From Sphingomonadaceae bacterium (GTDB lineage Bacteria; Pseudomonadota; Alphaproteobacteria; Sphingomonadales; Sphingomonadaceae), in NCBI GenBank assembly GCA_021741065.1, contig JAIOYN010000012.1:1-34317 (forward strand): DNA of 34,317 bases, written 5' to 3'. This document shows, piece after piece, positions 15,619-23,698 of this stretch (its first letter is position 1; each line of letters starts with the position of its first letter). A program made the translations under genes and the position numbers. Under the pieces are notes generated by a model. The model was not told the origin of the DNA. It made no database searches and saw only the letters and a list, made by a program, of their open reading frames with translations.

Positions 15619-16094
15619 TTGCGGCGATACGCTTATGGTTTGCTGCCCTGACGCGGCGGGAGCAACGGCTCGTTGGTGTCGCGGGCACCCTGACCGCTTT
15701 TCTAGTGGCGATTTTCGGAATTTTACTTCCCGTTCTGTCAACCATTGATCAGGCAAAGATAGATCATGACGAGGCGGTCCAGCGCCGCGGGCGCATAATC
15801 GCAACGGTGAATGCAGCCCAGCAGCAGGAAAAGGGGCCTCGTTCCACAGCAACGGCAGATATTGATCTATTGATTACCCAAAGTGCGGCGGAAAAGGGAT
15901 TTGATCTCATCAAATCGGGTAATAGCGCACCAGGACAAGTCAGTTTTCGGATTGATCAAGCACGTGCACCAGCATTACTCGTGTGGTTGACCGAGCTCGA
16001 GGGCCAGGATGTTGCTGTGCGCAGTGTCGCCTTGCGACCCGGCGCAAACAGCACCGTAACGGTGGAAGCGCAATTGCAGATGAGCGCACCATGA
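15615..16094 (+). CDS. gspM: Type II secretion protein GspM
   Basis: This encodes 159 residues from a GTG in a GTGA overlap with gspL. The short cytoplasmic N-terminus has the GspM-typical WFAALTRREQRLV, a single membrane helix lies at about 20-41, then a periplasmic coiled coil (about 44-75, DQAKIDHDEAVQRRGRIIATVNAAQQQ) and a ferredoxin-like fold to the end. It is an inner-membrane partner of GspL. The sequence is poorly conserved in the family, so the call relies on topology, size and position between gspL and gspN. Confidence 0.9.
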   Translation: MIAAIRLWFAALTRREQRLVGVAGTLTAFLVAIFGILLPVLSTIDQAKIDHDEAVQRRGRIIATVNAAQQQEKGPRSTATADIDLLITQSAAEKGFDLIKSGNSAPGQVSFRIDQARAPALLVWLTELEGQDVAVRSVALRPGANSTVTVEAQLQMSAP

Positions 16095-16786
16095 AGCGGC
16101 GCTTTGTTGTGGCTTCGGCGGCAGCTTTGGCTGCTGCGGCAATTGTGTTTATGCCCTTGCGGACGATCGTGGCTGAAGATGCGATAACCGCACGCAAGGT
16201 TGATGGTATCATTTGGGACGGTTCTATCCGTGACTTGCGCCTTGGCAAAGTAGCCGTGGGCGACGTCAATGCACGTTTGTTGTTCTCGCCGCTGTTCATG
16301 GGCCGGGCGGAGATCTTGCTATCGCGCGGCAACTCCCCATTTGTGCCAGGGATAAACGGGTCTGTATCCCGCGGTATAAGTGGTGTGTCGGTCAGGAATC
16401 TGTTCGCAACTTTGCCAGTAGGCGTGCTGCTCGCGCCGTTTCCTGCGGAGAATATCCAGTTTGAAGGCTTTTCTGCGCGTTTTGCCGATGGTAAGTGCAT
16501 GAATGCGGGCGGGCAAGTCCGGCTGACTTTGTCCGACACTATACCGGGGCTTAACTTACAGAATGGTATGCTCGGTCAACCCCGCTGCGACGGTGCGCAG
16601 TTGTTACTGCCATTGGTCAGCCAATCCGCGATGGAGCGCGCGGACATCCGCGTGTCGGCAGATGGGAGTTACACCGTGACTGTTATGCTGAACGCCGACC
16701 TCGGCGGCCAAGCGGCAGTGATGAGCCTTACTGGCTTCCGTCCCGTAGATGGCGGCTACCGCCTATTGCAAAAGGGCCGGTTCTGA
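16091..16786 (+). CDS. gspN: Type II secretion protein GspN
   Basis: This encodes 231 residues. The ATG at 16091 overlaps the gspM stop by 4 nt; an upstream in-frame extension lies inside gspM and is rejected. An N-terminal membrane anchor (about 5-27) is followed by a beta-rich periplasmic domain with IIWDGSIRDLRLGKVAVGDVNARLLFSPL, a repetitive amphipathic pattern typical of GspN/AsmA-like proteins. Two cysteines (in KCMNAGG and QPRCDG) may form a periplasmic disulfide. GspN is present in only some T2SS operons and its role is not settled. Position and fold support the assignment. Confidence 0.86.
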   Translation: MKRRFVVASAAALAAAAIVFMPLRTIVAEDAITARKVDGIIWDGSIRDLRLGKVAVGDVNARLLFSPLFMGRAEILLSRGNSPFVPGINGSVSRGISGVSVRNLFATLPVGVLLAPFPAENIQFEGFSARFADGKCMNAGGQVRLTLSDTIPGLNLQNGMLGQPRCDGAQLLLPLVSQSAMERADIRVSADGSYTVTVMLNADLGGQAAVMSLTGFRPVDGGYRLLQKGRF

Positions 16787-16791
16787 TCACG

Positions 16792-17559
16792 TTGCTGGGG
16801 TCATTGGGCGATATGTTATTAGCTTTGCCCTTTTGGTATCACGTCATGTTCGCCATGATATTCGGTACAATCTGGGGTAGCTTTATTGCGGCGTTGTGCA
16901 GTCGCTGGCCACGCGGCGAAAGGGTGTCGGACGGTCGGTCGCATTGTGATGATTGCCAGACGCCGCTTGGGGCAAAAGACCTCGTGCCCATCCTGTCTTA
17001 TCTATGGCTGCGCGGCAAATGCCGACATTGTGGGCATTCCATAGGCATAAGCGTACTCTATATTGAACTTGCTTCTGCCGCGATCGGCTTGTTTGCAGTC
17101 TTATTCTTGTCGGGTGGTCAAGCACTGGCGGCGGCGGTATTCGGTTGGCTGCTACTCCCGCTCGTCATCCTCGATTATCAGAAGCTGTGGTTACCCAATC
17201 AACTGGTTTTGGCGCTGGCAATAGCAGGCGTCTGCGCCGGCGCGTTTCTAACGCCTGAGATTAACTGGCTAGACCGCATTTTGGGCGGGATTTTTGGATT
17301 TCTCGCATTGGAAGCTATCCGGCAAGCCTTTCGCAAGATGCGGCAGGTGGAAGGCATGGGCGGTGGCGACCCAAAATTGTTCGGAGCCATTGGCCTCTGG
17401 CTCGGTTGGCAGGGATTGCCGATGACTTTGCTTTTGGCAACTCTATTTGGGTTTTTGTGTATTGCGCTCGCCTTTGCGCTGTCCAGAAAAAGCCCCCAAC
17501 AGCTACCTTTCGGGGCATATATGGGAATGGCGGCATTTTCTATTGTTTTGCTGGCTTAG
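16792..17559 (+). CDS. gspO: Prepilin peptidase / N-methyltransferase (A24 family)
   Basis: This encodes up to 255 residues. The start is uncertain: a TTG at 16792, 5 nt after gspN, or an ATG at 16813 (residue 8); neither has a strong Shine-Dalgarno. The N-terminal domain has the zinc-binding tetracysteine C52/C55/C77/C80 (HCDDCQ and KCRHCG), a feature of bifunctional peptidase-methyltransferases. The aspartyl protease residues are D128 (VILDYQKLWLP) and D193 in the GGGD motif (GMGGGDPKLF). About seven to eight membrane helices are expected. It cleaves the leaders of GspG-K and methylates the new N-terminus. It ends the T2SS operon and is followed by a modest hairpin. Confidence 0.93.
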   Translation: MLGSLGDMLLALPFWYHVMFAMIFGTIWGSFIAALCSRWPRGERVSDGRSHCDDCQTPLGAKDLVPILSYLWLRGKCRHCGHSIGISVLYIELASAAIGLFAVLFLSGGQALAAAVFGWLLLPLVILDYQKLWLPNQLVLALAIAGVCAGAFLTPEINWLDRILGGIFGFLALEAIRQAFRKMRQVEGMGGGDPKLFGAIGLWLGWQGLPMTLLLATLFGFLCIALAFALSRKSPQQLPFGAYMGMAAFSIVLLA

Positions 17560-17575
17560 CTTTCTGGCGCATGTC

Positions 17576-17597
17576 GCGAAAGCCAGCCTTTCGCTTT
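17576..17597 (+). terminator. Possible terminator at the end of the gsp operon
   Basis: GCGAAAG (17576-17582) pairs with CTTTCGC (17588-17594) across a 5-nt loop and is followed by TTTAAAT. It lies between the convergent ends of gspO and the small lipoprotein gene. The stem is short and the T-run weak, so termination efficiency is uncertain. Confidence 0.45.
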
Positions 17598-17600
17598 AAA

Positions 17601-17843
17601 TCATTCTGCAGGCTCGGCTGGTGCGGGCATTGCAACCTCAATCTCTGCCTTTGCGTCTGCCTCAATCAACTTCGTGGCTTCTTCTGCGGCTTGTTCAATA
17701 GTCAGCTTTTGTTTTGCCACTTCATCCTGTTGCGAGGCCGCAGACACATCTCCCTCGGCTTTTCCAGTATCGGGGTTTGCTGGCGTATCATTACAAGCCG
17801 TAAGCATGGCCAACACAGATATCAGTGAAGCAGCTTTCTTCAC
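17601..17843 (-). CDS. Small lipoprotein of unknown function
   Basis: This encodes 80 residues from a GTG start whose GTGA overlaps the stop codon of the upstream peptidase gene. The signal peptide MKKAASLISVLAML ends in a lipobox LTAC (acylated Cys17). The mature part is short and charged: an Asp/Gly/Ser-rich linker, then a Lys/Glu/Ala-rich segment likely to be one helix (about 44-70, VAKQKLTIEQAAEEATKLIEADAKAEIEVA), and a Pro/Ala tail. No known domain is recognised. Coupling to the M28 peptidase suggests that the two act in the same compartment, but no function can be assigned. Confidence 0.72.
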   Translation of the reverse strand: MKKAASLISVLAMLTACNDTPANPDTGKAEGDVSAASQQDEVAKQKLTIEQAAEEATKLIEADAKAEIEVAMPAPAEPAE

Positions 17844-19237
17844 TGGGCTGGTTCCGACTTTAGCTCGCCTTTATAATTGGCCAGATAGGCCAAGGTTGCG
17901 ACCCAAGCGGCAACGTTTTGGCGCAGTTCGTCCTTGTCGATCTTGTCCAAAGTGTCGTCGGGCGTATGGTGCAGGTCGAAATATTTTGTTCCATCTTGCT
18001 GCAGATCTACGATGCCGAGTTTTTGCGCAGCGATGATTGCGCCAATATCCGCGCCGCCGCCTGCCAGTTCACGCCGGGGAACTACACCCAAGGGCGCCAG
18101 CGCCGAAATGATTTGTGCACGCAAACCATTTGCACTTTCAGGCAGGCGGAAATCCACAGCCCAGACCTTGCCTGCGCCAAAGTCAGATTCCATAGCCAAA
18201 GCATGCGGTTCATTCGCGTGCTTTTCACCATAATCGCGGCCACCCCAGATACCGACTTCTTCCGCCCCGGCCCAAAGTAAGCGCACGGTGCGCTTTGGTT
18301 GGCCCATAGACTGCAAATGCTTGGCCGCCGCACCGATGATGCCGCAACCTGCAGCGTCATCAATTGCGCCCGTGCCGAGGTCCCAGCTATCCAGATGGCA
18401 TGCAATAACGATGATCGGTAAGCTTGAGTCCGAACCCTTCACTTCTGCCAACACATTGCCCGACGTCTGCATACCGATATTTTGCGGAGTAAGCTTCAAT
18501 TTCATGCGCACAGGCTTACCGCGCGCGATCATACGCTGTAGGTTCTCGGCGTCGGGAATGGACAATGCACCCGCCGGAATAGGCGTGACACCAGGTTCAA
18601 AATTGGTGTTCCCCGTGTGCGGATTGCGGTGATAATCGGTGCCGACGGATCGAATAACGATAGCCGCGGCGCCTTTCTTGGCGGCAATATTCGGTCCAAC
18701 AAAGCGGGCAGGGCCAAATGCGCCATAGCTGCTACCGTCCTGCGTGGCTTTCATACTGTGGCTCACAAAGGCGATCTTGCCCTTCAGGCTGCCGTCCGGC
18801 GCAGCGCGCAAGTCATCAATGGTCGGGAAATAGACAATCTCCGCATCCAACCCCGCTTCACCTGTGCTACCGCTATTACCCAATGCGGCAACGGCCAACT
18901 TCTGCGGAAAAGGCGCGGTAATCTCAGCGGTTTCTGCGCCGCGTACCCAGGTGGGCATCTGATATTCTTCAATGCGGACATTTTCGAAGCCCAACGCCTT
19001 TAATCTGTTAACCGACCAGACCCGTGCGCGCGCCTCTGCCTCTGTGCCTGCCTGTCGTTGGCCAATCTCGGTCGTTAGGCCCTCGACGATGTCATAAGCA
19101 ATGTCATCGGACTGCAGTGCTTTGTCGCGCAATTCGGCAATAGACATTGCTTTTGAGGCCGTTGGTGCGGCGACGATAACGGCGGGGTTTAGGAACAGCA
19201 TTGAAGCTGCGGCGAACAGGGCGATGTTTTTCTTCAT
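17840..19237 (-). CDS. M28-family zinc metallopeptidase, exported
   Basis: This encodes 465 residues. The ATG at 19237 is chosen because it begins a signal peptide (MKKNIALFAAASMLFLNPAVIVAA); the frame is open further upstream, into the region between it and ettA, but without a signal. A protease-associated (PA) domain is inserted at about 110-230, and the M28 catalytic domain follows. Visible zinc-site residues are H281 and D283 (CHLDSWDLGTGA), bridging D293 (IDDAAG), catalytic and ligand E326/E327 (GAEEVG), D352 (ESDFGAG) and H423/H424 (LHHTPDD). This resembles carboxypeptidase Q or aminopeptidases. Its role is probably periplasmic or secreted peptide degradation. It is next to the T2SS operon but on the other strand; whether it is a T2SS substrate is unknown. 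Confidence 0.93.
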   Translation of the reverse strand: MKKNIALFAAASMLFLNPAVIVAAPTASKAMSIAELRDKALQSDDIAYDIVEGLTTEIGQRQAGTEAEARARVWSVNRLKALGFENVRIEEYQMPTWVRGAETAEITAPFPQKLAVAALGNSGSTGEAGLDAEIVYFPTIDDLRAAPDGSLKGKIAFVSHSMKATQDGSSYGAFGPARFVGPNIAAKKGAAAIVIRSVGTDYHRNPHTGNTNFEPGVTPIPAGALSIPDAENLQRMIARGKPVRMKLKLTPQNIGMQTSGNVLAEVKGSDSSLPIIVIACHLDSWDLGTGAIDDAAGCGIIGAAAKHLQSMGQPKRTVRLLWAGAEEVGIWGGRDYGEKHANEPHALAMESDFGAGKVWAVDFRLPESANGLRAQIISALAPLGVVPRRELAGGGADIGAIIAAQKLGIVDLQQDGTKYFDLHHTPDDTLDKIDKDELRQNVAAWVATLAYLANYKGELKSEPAQ

Positions 19238-19350
19238 GTTGCGCAGGCTTAATCGTATCACACAGTTTTGCAATCCCGCCTTGCGAGGAAAGCTGCGGAT
19301 AGCTAGGGAAGCGGCCAAATCAAAGTAATGCAACACAGGAACTAATCCCC

Positions 19351-21030
19351 ATGGCAGCGCAATATAGCTTCGTAATGAAGGGAATGACCAAAACCTTCCC
19401 CGGCGCAAGCAAGCCGGTTCTCAACAATATCAACCTGCAATTCTACCCGGATGCAAAGATTGGTATCGTTGGACCGAACGGTACGGGTAAGTCGACCCTG
19501 ATGAAAATCATGGCGGGTATGGACACCGAATTTACCGGCGAAGCATGGCCCGGAGAACATATCCGCGTGGGTTATCTGGCTCAGGAGCCAGAGTTGGATC
19601 CGAACAAAACAGTGCGTGAAAACGTGATGGACGGCGTTCGTCCAGTGGCGGACTTAGTCGATCGTTTTAACGAAATTTCGATGATCATGGGCGACCCGCC
19701 GGAAGACGCCGACTTTGACGCGTTGATGGAGGAAATGGGCACGCTTCAGGAAAAGATTGATGCCGTTGATGGTTGGTCGCTGGATAGCCAGCTTGAATTG
19801 GCGATGGACGCACTTCGGTGTCCGCCCGGCGATAGCCCAGTAACGAGCCTTTCTGGAGGTGAGAAGCGCCGTATCGCCCTGACGCGTTTGTTGCTTGAAA
19901 AGCCTGATATCCTGTTGCTCGACGAACCTACCAACCACCTTGATGCGGAATCGGTGGCGTGGCTGGAAAAGCATTTGGTTGACTATAAGGGCAACGTCAT
20001 TCTGGTAACCCATGACCGCTACTTTCTCGATAATGTCGTAAGCTGGATACTTGAGCTCGATCGTGGTCGCTATTTTGTTTATGAGGGCAATTATTCGACC
20101 TATCTTGAGAAGAAGGGCAAGCGCCTCGAGCAGGAATCGCGCGAAGATGCCGGTCGTCAGAAGGCCATTAAGGATGAGTTGGAGTGGATCCGTCAAAGCC
20201 CGAAGGCGCGTCAGACTAAGTCGAAAGCGCGCATCAAGTCTTTCGACCAATTGGTAGAGGCGCAAGAAAACCGCACGCCAGGTAAGGCGCAAATCGTCAT
20301 TCAAATACCAGAGCGGCTTGGCAGTAAGGTTATCGAAGTAAAGAATGTAACCAAGGCTTATGGTGATAAATTATTGTTCGAAAATCTCTCCTTCACCATC
20401 CCCCAGGGCGGTATTGTCGGCGTTATCGGGCCGAACGGCGCTGGTAAATCAACACTTTTCCGCCTGATCACTGGTCAGGAAGTGCCGGATTCAGGCGAAG
20501 TAGAAATCGGCGAAACCGTTAAGCTTGGCTTTGTTGATCAAAGCCGTGATGATTTGGATCCCAATAAAAATGTGTGGGAAGAAATCTCCGGCGGCGCAGA
20601 CTTCATGAAGCTCGGCAAGCATGAAACGCCAACCCGCGCATATGTCGGTGCGTTCAACTTCAAGGGCACTGACCAGCAGAAGAAGGTTGGCCTGCTATCT
20701 GGCGGTGAACGCAACCGCGTGCACATGGCAAAGATGTTGAAAGAAGGCGGCAACGTGCTTTTGCTCGATGAACCTACCAACGATTTGGACGTTGAAACGC
20801 TATCAGCTCTTGAAGAAGCGCTCGAAAGCTTCGCAGGTTGTGCGGTGGTCATCAGCCATGACCGCTTCTTCCTTGATCGCTTGGCCACGCACATTCTGGC
20901 CTTTGAAGGTGACAGTCACGTCGAATGGTTTGAAGGCAACTTTGAATCTTACGAAGAAGACAAGATTGCCCGTCTTGGCGACGAAGCCACGCGTCCACAC
21001 CGGGCAACCTATAAGAAGATGACGCGTTGA
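19351..21030 (+). CDS. ettA: ABC-F ATPase EttA (energy-dependent translational throttle)
   Basis: This encodes 559 residues, matching EttA length. The ATG has CAGGAA about 8 nt upstream. There are two ATP-binding cassettes and no membrane domain. The first has Walker A GPNGTGKST (41-49), signature LSGGEKRR and Walker B ILLLDEPTNHLD. The second has Walker A GPNGAGKST (360-368), signature LSGGERNR and Walker B VLLLDEPTNDLD. Between them lies the long charged P-site tRNA-interaction linker with the KKGKRLEQESRE and KARQTKSKARIKSFDQL stretches. The family role is to bind the ribosomal E site and gate the first elongation step according to ATP/ADP. It is divergent from the M28 peptidase, with a 113-bp gap. 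Confidence 0.96.
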   Translation: MAAQYSFVMKGMTKTFPGASKPVLNNINLQFYPDAKIGIVGPNGTGKSTLMKIMAGMDTEFTGEAWPGEHIRVGYLAQEPELDPNKTVRENVMDGVRPVADLVDRFNEISMIMGDPPEDADFDALMEEMGTLQEKIDAVDGWSLDSQLELAMDALRCPPGDSPVTSLSGGEKRRIALTRLLLEKPDILLLDEPTNHLDAESVAWLEKHLVDYKGNVILVTHDRYFLDNVVSWILELDRGRYFVYEGNYSTYLEKKGKRLEQESREDAGRQKAIKDELEWIRQSPKARQTKSKARIKSFDQLVEAQENRTPGKAQIVIQIPERLGSKVIEVKNVTKAYGDKLLFENLSFTIPQGGIVGVIGPNGAGKSTLFRLITGQEVPDSGEVEIGETVKLGFVDQSRDDLDPNKNVWEEISGGADFMKLGKHETPTRAYVGAFNFKGTDQQKKVGLLSGGERNRVHMAKMLKEGGNVLLLDEPTNDLDVETLSALEEALESFAGCAVVISHDRFFLDRLATHILAFEGDSHVEWFEGNFESYEEDKIARLGDEATRPHRATYKKMTR

Positions 21031-21040
21031 TCATGGAATG

Positions 21041-21087
21041 AAAAAGCAGGACTCGTCACCAACTGTAACGCAAGTTTAGGTGACGAG
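21041..21087 (-). terminator. Terminator between convergent ettA and the sbt operon
   Basis: CTCGTCACC (21052-21060) pairs with GGTGACGAG (21079-21087), with an inner AACT/AGTT pairing extending the stem. Read on the minus strand, the hairpin is followed six bases later by TTTTT (21041-21045), so it should mainly end the minus-strand operon. It may also slow ettA transcripts arriving from the other side, although no T-run follows on that side. Confidence 0.55.
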
Positions 21088-21098
21088 GATAAGTTGCC

Positions 21099-21728
21099 TT
21101 ACGGGATAAGCCAACTGCCTACCCAAGAATTTTGCAATGCGTCCCATTGCCAATAGGCGCGCCGGTGGCCGGCATTAGCAAGATACAGCCATTCGATTGA
21201 CTCGACCTCTACCAACAAAGCCGCAAAATTAGTGCGGTAATCGGCCAATTGTTCTTCGTCAGGTTGCTTGCCCTCTATCCAATTAGGCAAGCCTGACGAA
21301 GGTTTAGCACAACGCATACCCGGAGCAGATTCGGCCATGTAACAGCGCCGCGCAAATGGCGTTGAGGTCGACCAAGCCGTGTCGGCAATGTCGCCCGTGG
21401 TCGCAAAATGTGTCTTGCCCGACATCCGAATTTGAACTTTAGCCGCGGGGTCATAGATCAAAATGCTGGTCGCAGGGTTTTGGCGCAGTTGATCCGCCTT
21501 GATCGAACGGGAATCCGTATGAAACCGAAGTATACGCGCATCTCGCGACACATCGCGCAATATCATGACACGCAGTTGTGGCACGCCCGAAGCATCGACG
21601 GTGCCCACTGCGGGCGTATGAGACGGGCTATTGCGATTGGTCACCCCAGCGGCGATGACGCCCCATGCTTCCTCAAAACTTAACGCAAGATCATCGTAAT
21701 GAGCGGGGAAGCTATCGGCTAAGTTCAT
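21099..21728 (-). CDS. Pyridoxamine 5'-phosphate oxidase-related FMN-binding protein
   Basis: This encodes 209 residues. It overlaps the carbonic anhydrase stop codon as ATGA. The fold is the split-barrel flavin reductase type: the N-terminal segment has VGTVDASGVPQLRVMILRDVSRDARILRFHTDSRSIKADQLRQNPATSILIYDPAAKVQIRMSGK, the pattern of the PNPOx-like/Alr4036 family that binds FMN. The C-terminal R-L-x-P end of true PdxH is missing (it ends SWVGSWLIP), so it is probably not the PLP-biosynthetic enzyme. The substrate is unknown. It is the last gene of the bicarbonate operon, so a link to that process or simple hitchhiking are both possible. Confidence 0.85.
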   Translation of the reverse strand: MNLADSFPAHYDDLALSFEEAWGVIAAGVTNRNSPSHTPAVGTVDASGVPQLRVMILRDVSRDARILRFHTDSRSIKADQLRQNPATSILIYDPAAKVQIRMSGKTHFATTGDIADTAWSTSTPFARRCYMAESAPGMRCAKPSSGLPNWIEGKQPDEEQLADYRTNFAALLVEVESIEWLYLANAGHRRAYWQWDALQNSWVGSWLIP

Positions 21729-22348
21729 TGGACCTCAAAACTGTCATTTTCATCATTCAAAACGTAAAGATTGCCGTCTGATATGCCGAAATAAGCGCCA
21801 TGCAGCTTCAATTGTCCGGATTGTTCGCGTGCTGCAATGAAGGGAAAACTTCGCAGGTTAGCTAGGCTGACGCGTATCGCCTCCAGCTCCAAGTCGCGTT
21901 GGGGGTTTTGCGATGAGGACGCCAGCACCTTGTCGCGGGCAGGGCGAACAATATCCACCCAGCTATCAATGAAGCTATATCCAGCTTCGCCAAGATCACC
22001 GCCCTCCAATGATGCCTTGATGCCTCCGCATTGGGCGTGGCCAAGAACAACAATATGGCGAACCTCAAGGCCCAATACGCCAAATTCGATAGCGGCCGAT
22101 ACCCCATGCAATCCGCCGTCGGTTTCATATGGCGGAACTAAATTCGCGACATTGCGCAGTGCAAAAACTTGCCCTGGCGTCGTGTCAAACACCGTCGCAG
22201 GGTCTACCCGGCTATCGCAACACGAAATAATCATGATGGGCGGTGACTGCCCGTCGCTGGCAAGCGCGTCATAGCGCGCCTTTTGCCGGACATACGCGTC
22301 GGATTTGAACCGTTGATAGCCCTCTACGAGCATAGCAAATTCGGGCAT
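21725..22348 (-). CDS. Beta-class carbonic anhydrase
   Basis: This encodes 207 residues. The zinc and catalytic motifs are complete: C43-C-D45-S-R47 (CxDSR) and H104-A-Q-C107 in GHAQCGG, followed by the GLHGVSAAIEFGVLGL context typical of the family. There is no signal peptide, so it acts in the cytoplasm. It interconverts CO2 and bicarbonate. Its ATG overlaps the stop of the PII-like gene by 1 nt (TGATG), and the operon starts with a bicarbonate transporter, so its job is probably to balance imported bicarbonate with CO2 for carboxylation reactions. Confidence 0.96.
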   Translation of the reverse strand: MPEFAMLVEGYQRFKSDAYVRQKARYDALASDGQSPPIMIISCCDSRVDPATVFDTTPGQVFALRNVANLVPPYETDGGLHGVSAAIEFGVLGLEVRHIVVLGHAQCGGIKASLEGGDLGEAGYSFIDSWVDIVRPARDKVLASSSQNPQRDLELEAIRVSLANLRSFPFIAAREQSGQLKLHGAYFGISDGNLYVLNDENDSFEVQ

Positions 22349-22659
22349 CAGAAACGTTCCCCTCGGACAACTTGAACGTCGCCAACAGTTAGCAACATGC
22401 CATAGCTATCCAGCAAGGGCGCAATCGCGTCGATTAACTGTGCTGTTTTTGTGTCAGATGCGATGGCAAGCACGATGGTCTTAGCGCTGGCGCCAGTAAC
22501 GTCGTCATGCTGCCATTCGCCCGCCCGTCCACCACCAGAGTCCACGTGAACGACGCTCCATCCTGAAATATCCACGGCTTTCAACTTACTGACAATACGC
22601 GGGACAAGCGGCGTATCGACCAAGATTTCAATGCGTTTACGGGGGACGGTTTGCACCAT
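22348..22659 (-). CDS. sbtB: SbtB-like PII signalling protein
   Basis: This encodes 103 residues. It has a ferredoxin-like PII fold: an initial strand RIEILVDTPLV, then SKLKAVDISGWSVVHVDSGGGRAGEW corresponding to the strand and T-loop, AKTIVLAIASDTKTAQLIDAIAPLLDSYGMLLTVGDVQVVRGERF. Cyanobacterial SbtB binds cyclic or adenine nucleotides and inhibits SbtA. The position directly after sbtA (4-nt gap) supports the same partnership here. Compared with my memory of the cyanobacterial protein, it stops where the C-terminal Cys-Gly-Pro-x-Gly-Cys redox loop would begin, so that regulation seems absent. It is not GlnB/GlnK: the uridylylated-Tyr T-loop is missing. Confidence 0.83.
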   Translation of the reverse strand: MVQTVPRKRIEILVDTPLVPRIVSKLKAVDISGWSVVHVDSGGGRAGEWQHDDVTGASAKTIVLAIASDTKTAQLIDAIAPLLDSYGMLLTVGDVQVVRGERF

Positions 22660-22663
22660 TGGG

Positions 22664-23617
22664 TTATCCTAAAGCTTGGGCAAGTGCAGCAAAGATGCTG
22701 ATGCCAACGATAATGTTGAACGGGAAGGTGACGCCGAGCGACATGCTCAGATAAATGCCCGGATCGGCTTGGGGCAGGGCAAGCCGCATAGCCGCCGGGA
22801 CCGCGATGTAGGATGCGCTTGCCGCCAATATGCCGAGCGCGGCTGCAGAAGCAATGTCGAGGCCGATAACCGTTCCAACGACGGTACCAATGGTACCGTT
22901 TACCAACGGCAACAAAATCGCGAGGAAAACCAGTCGCAAAGTCATCTTACGCGATTGGATTAAGCGGCGGGCCGCAATTAGGCCCATATCTAGCAGGAAC
23001 AGGCACAATACACCACGGAAGCCTGTATCGAACAGCGGCTTTACCGGTGCAAACCCGTCGCTTCCCGCAATGGCGCCAATGACGAAGCTGCCAACAAGCA
23101 ACATCACCGATGCATTGGTGAGCACCTCATGCCATGGCGTTCCATTGCCTTCACCAGACGTTGTCTCCCCCCAGCGCGCGAGCATGAGGCCGCTGATAAT
23201 GGCCGGCGTTTCCATTAACGCCAAGACGGCAACCATATATCCCGCGGGGCTTAAGCCTTCGCCCGTCAGCAATTCTATAGCGGTTACAAAGGTGACAACA
23301 CTGACCGAACCATAATGCGCAGCAACCGCGCCAGCGTCAACTTTAGACAATCTACCGATTCCGCGTAACAATGCAAAGGCGATAACAGGCAAAAGGAAGC
23401 TTAAAGCGAGGCCAGCTGCTGCAGCAACCATGACTTCTGCGGTGATTCCGCTCTTCGATACCTCAACCCCGCCTTTCAAGCCGATAGCTGCCATCAAGTA
23501 GATGGACATCGCCTTGGCGAACGCCTCTGGAATAGTTAGGTCTGACTTTAATGCGGCAGCAACGAAACCGAGTACAAAAAACAGGATCACCGGCGAAGTG
23601 AGGGTATCAGCAATCAT
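22664..23617 (-). CDS. sbtA: Sodium-dependent bicarbonate transporter SbtA family
   Basis: This encodes 317 residues. The ATG at 23617 gives the normal family start ([50 protein letters not shown]); a longer open frame runs upstream into lipA on the other strand and is rejected. About ten membrane helices are visible. The conserved features [50 protein letters not shown] and [40 protein letters not shown] match the SbtA (DUF897) family. In cyanobacteria it imports bicarbonate with sodium across the inner membrane. It leads the four-gene operon and diverges from lipA across 81 bp that must hold both promoters. Confidence 0.92.
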   Translation of the reverse strand: MIADTLTSPVILFFVLGFVAAALKSDLTIPEAFAKAMSIYLMAAIGLKGGVEVSKSGITAEVMVAAAAGLALSFLLPVIAFALLRGIGRLSKVDAGAVAAHYGSVSVVTFVTAIELLTGEGLSPAGYMVAVLALMETPAIISGLMLARWGETTSGEGNGTPWHEVLTNASVMLLVGSFVIGAIAGSDGFAPVKPLFDTGFRGVLCLFLLDMGLIAARRLIQSRKMTLRLVFLAILLPLVNGTIGTVVGTVIGLDIASAAALGILAASASYIAVPAAMRLALPQADPGIYLSMSLGVTFPFNIIVGISIFAALAQALG

Positions 23618-23698
23618 CTTTGCCCCTTTGCGGATTTTGCAACCCATAGCAGGCAAGTTGCAGTTGGCAAGATAGCGCGCTACGTCTATTCGAGCACT

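Noticed and set aside
15983-16090. N-terminal extension of gspN
   Set aside because: It lies wholly inside gspM in another frame; the ATG at 16091 gives a standard 4-nt overlap and a membrane anchor at the N-terminus.
21099-21728. Calling the flavoprotein PdxH
   Set aside because: The C-terminal R-L-x-P signature is absent and the sequence fits the broader PNPOx-like/Alr4036 group better.
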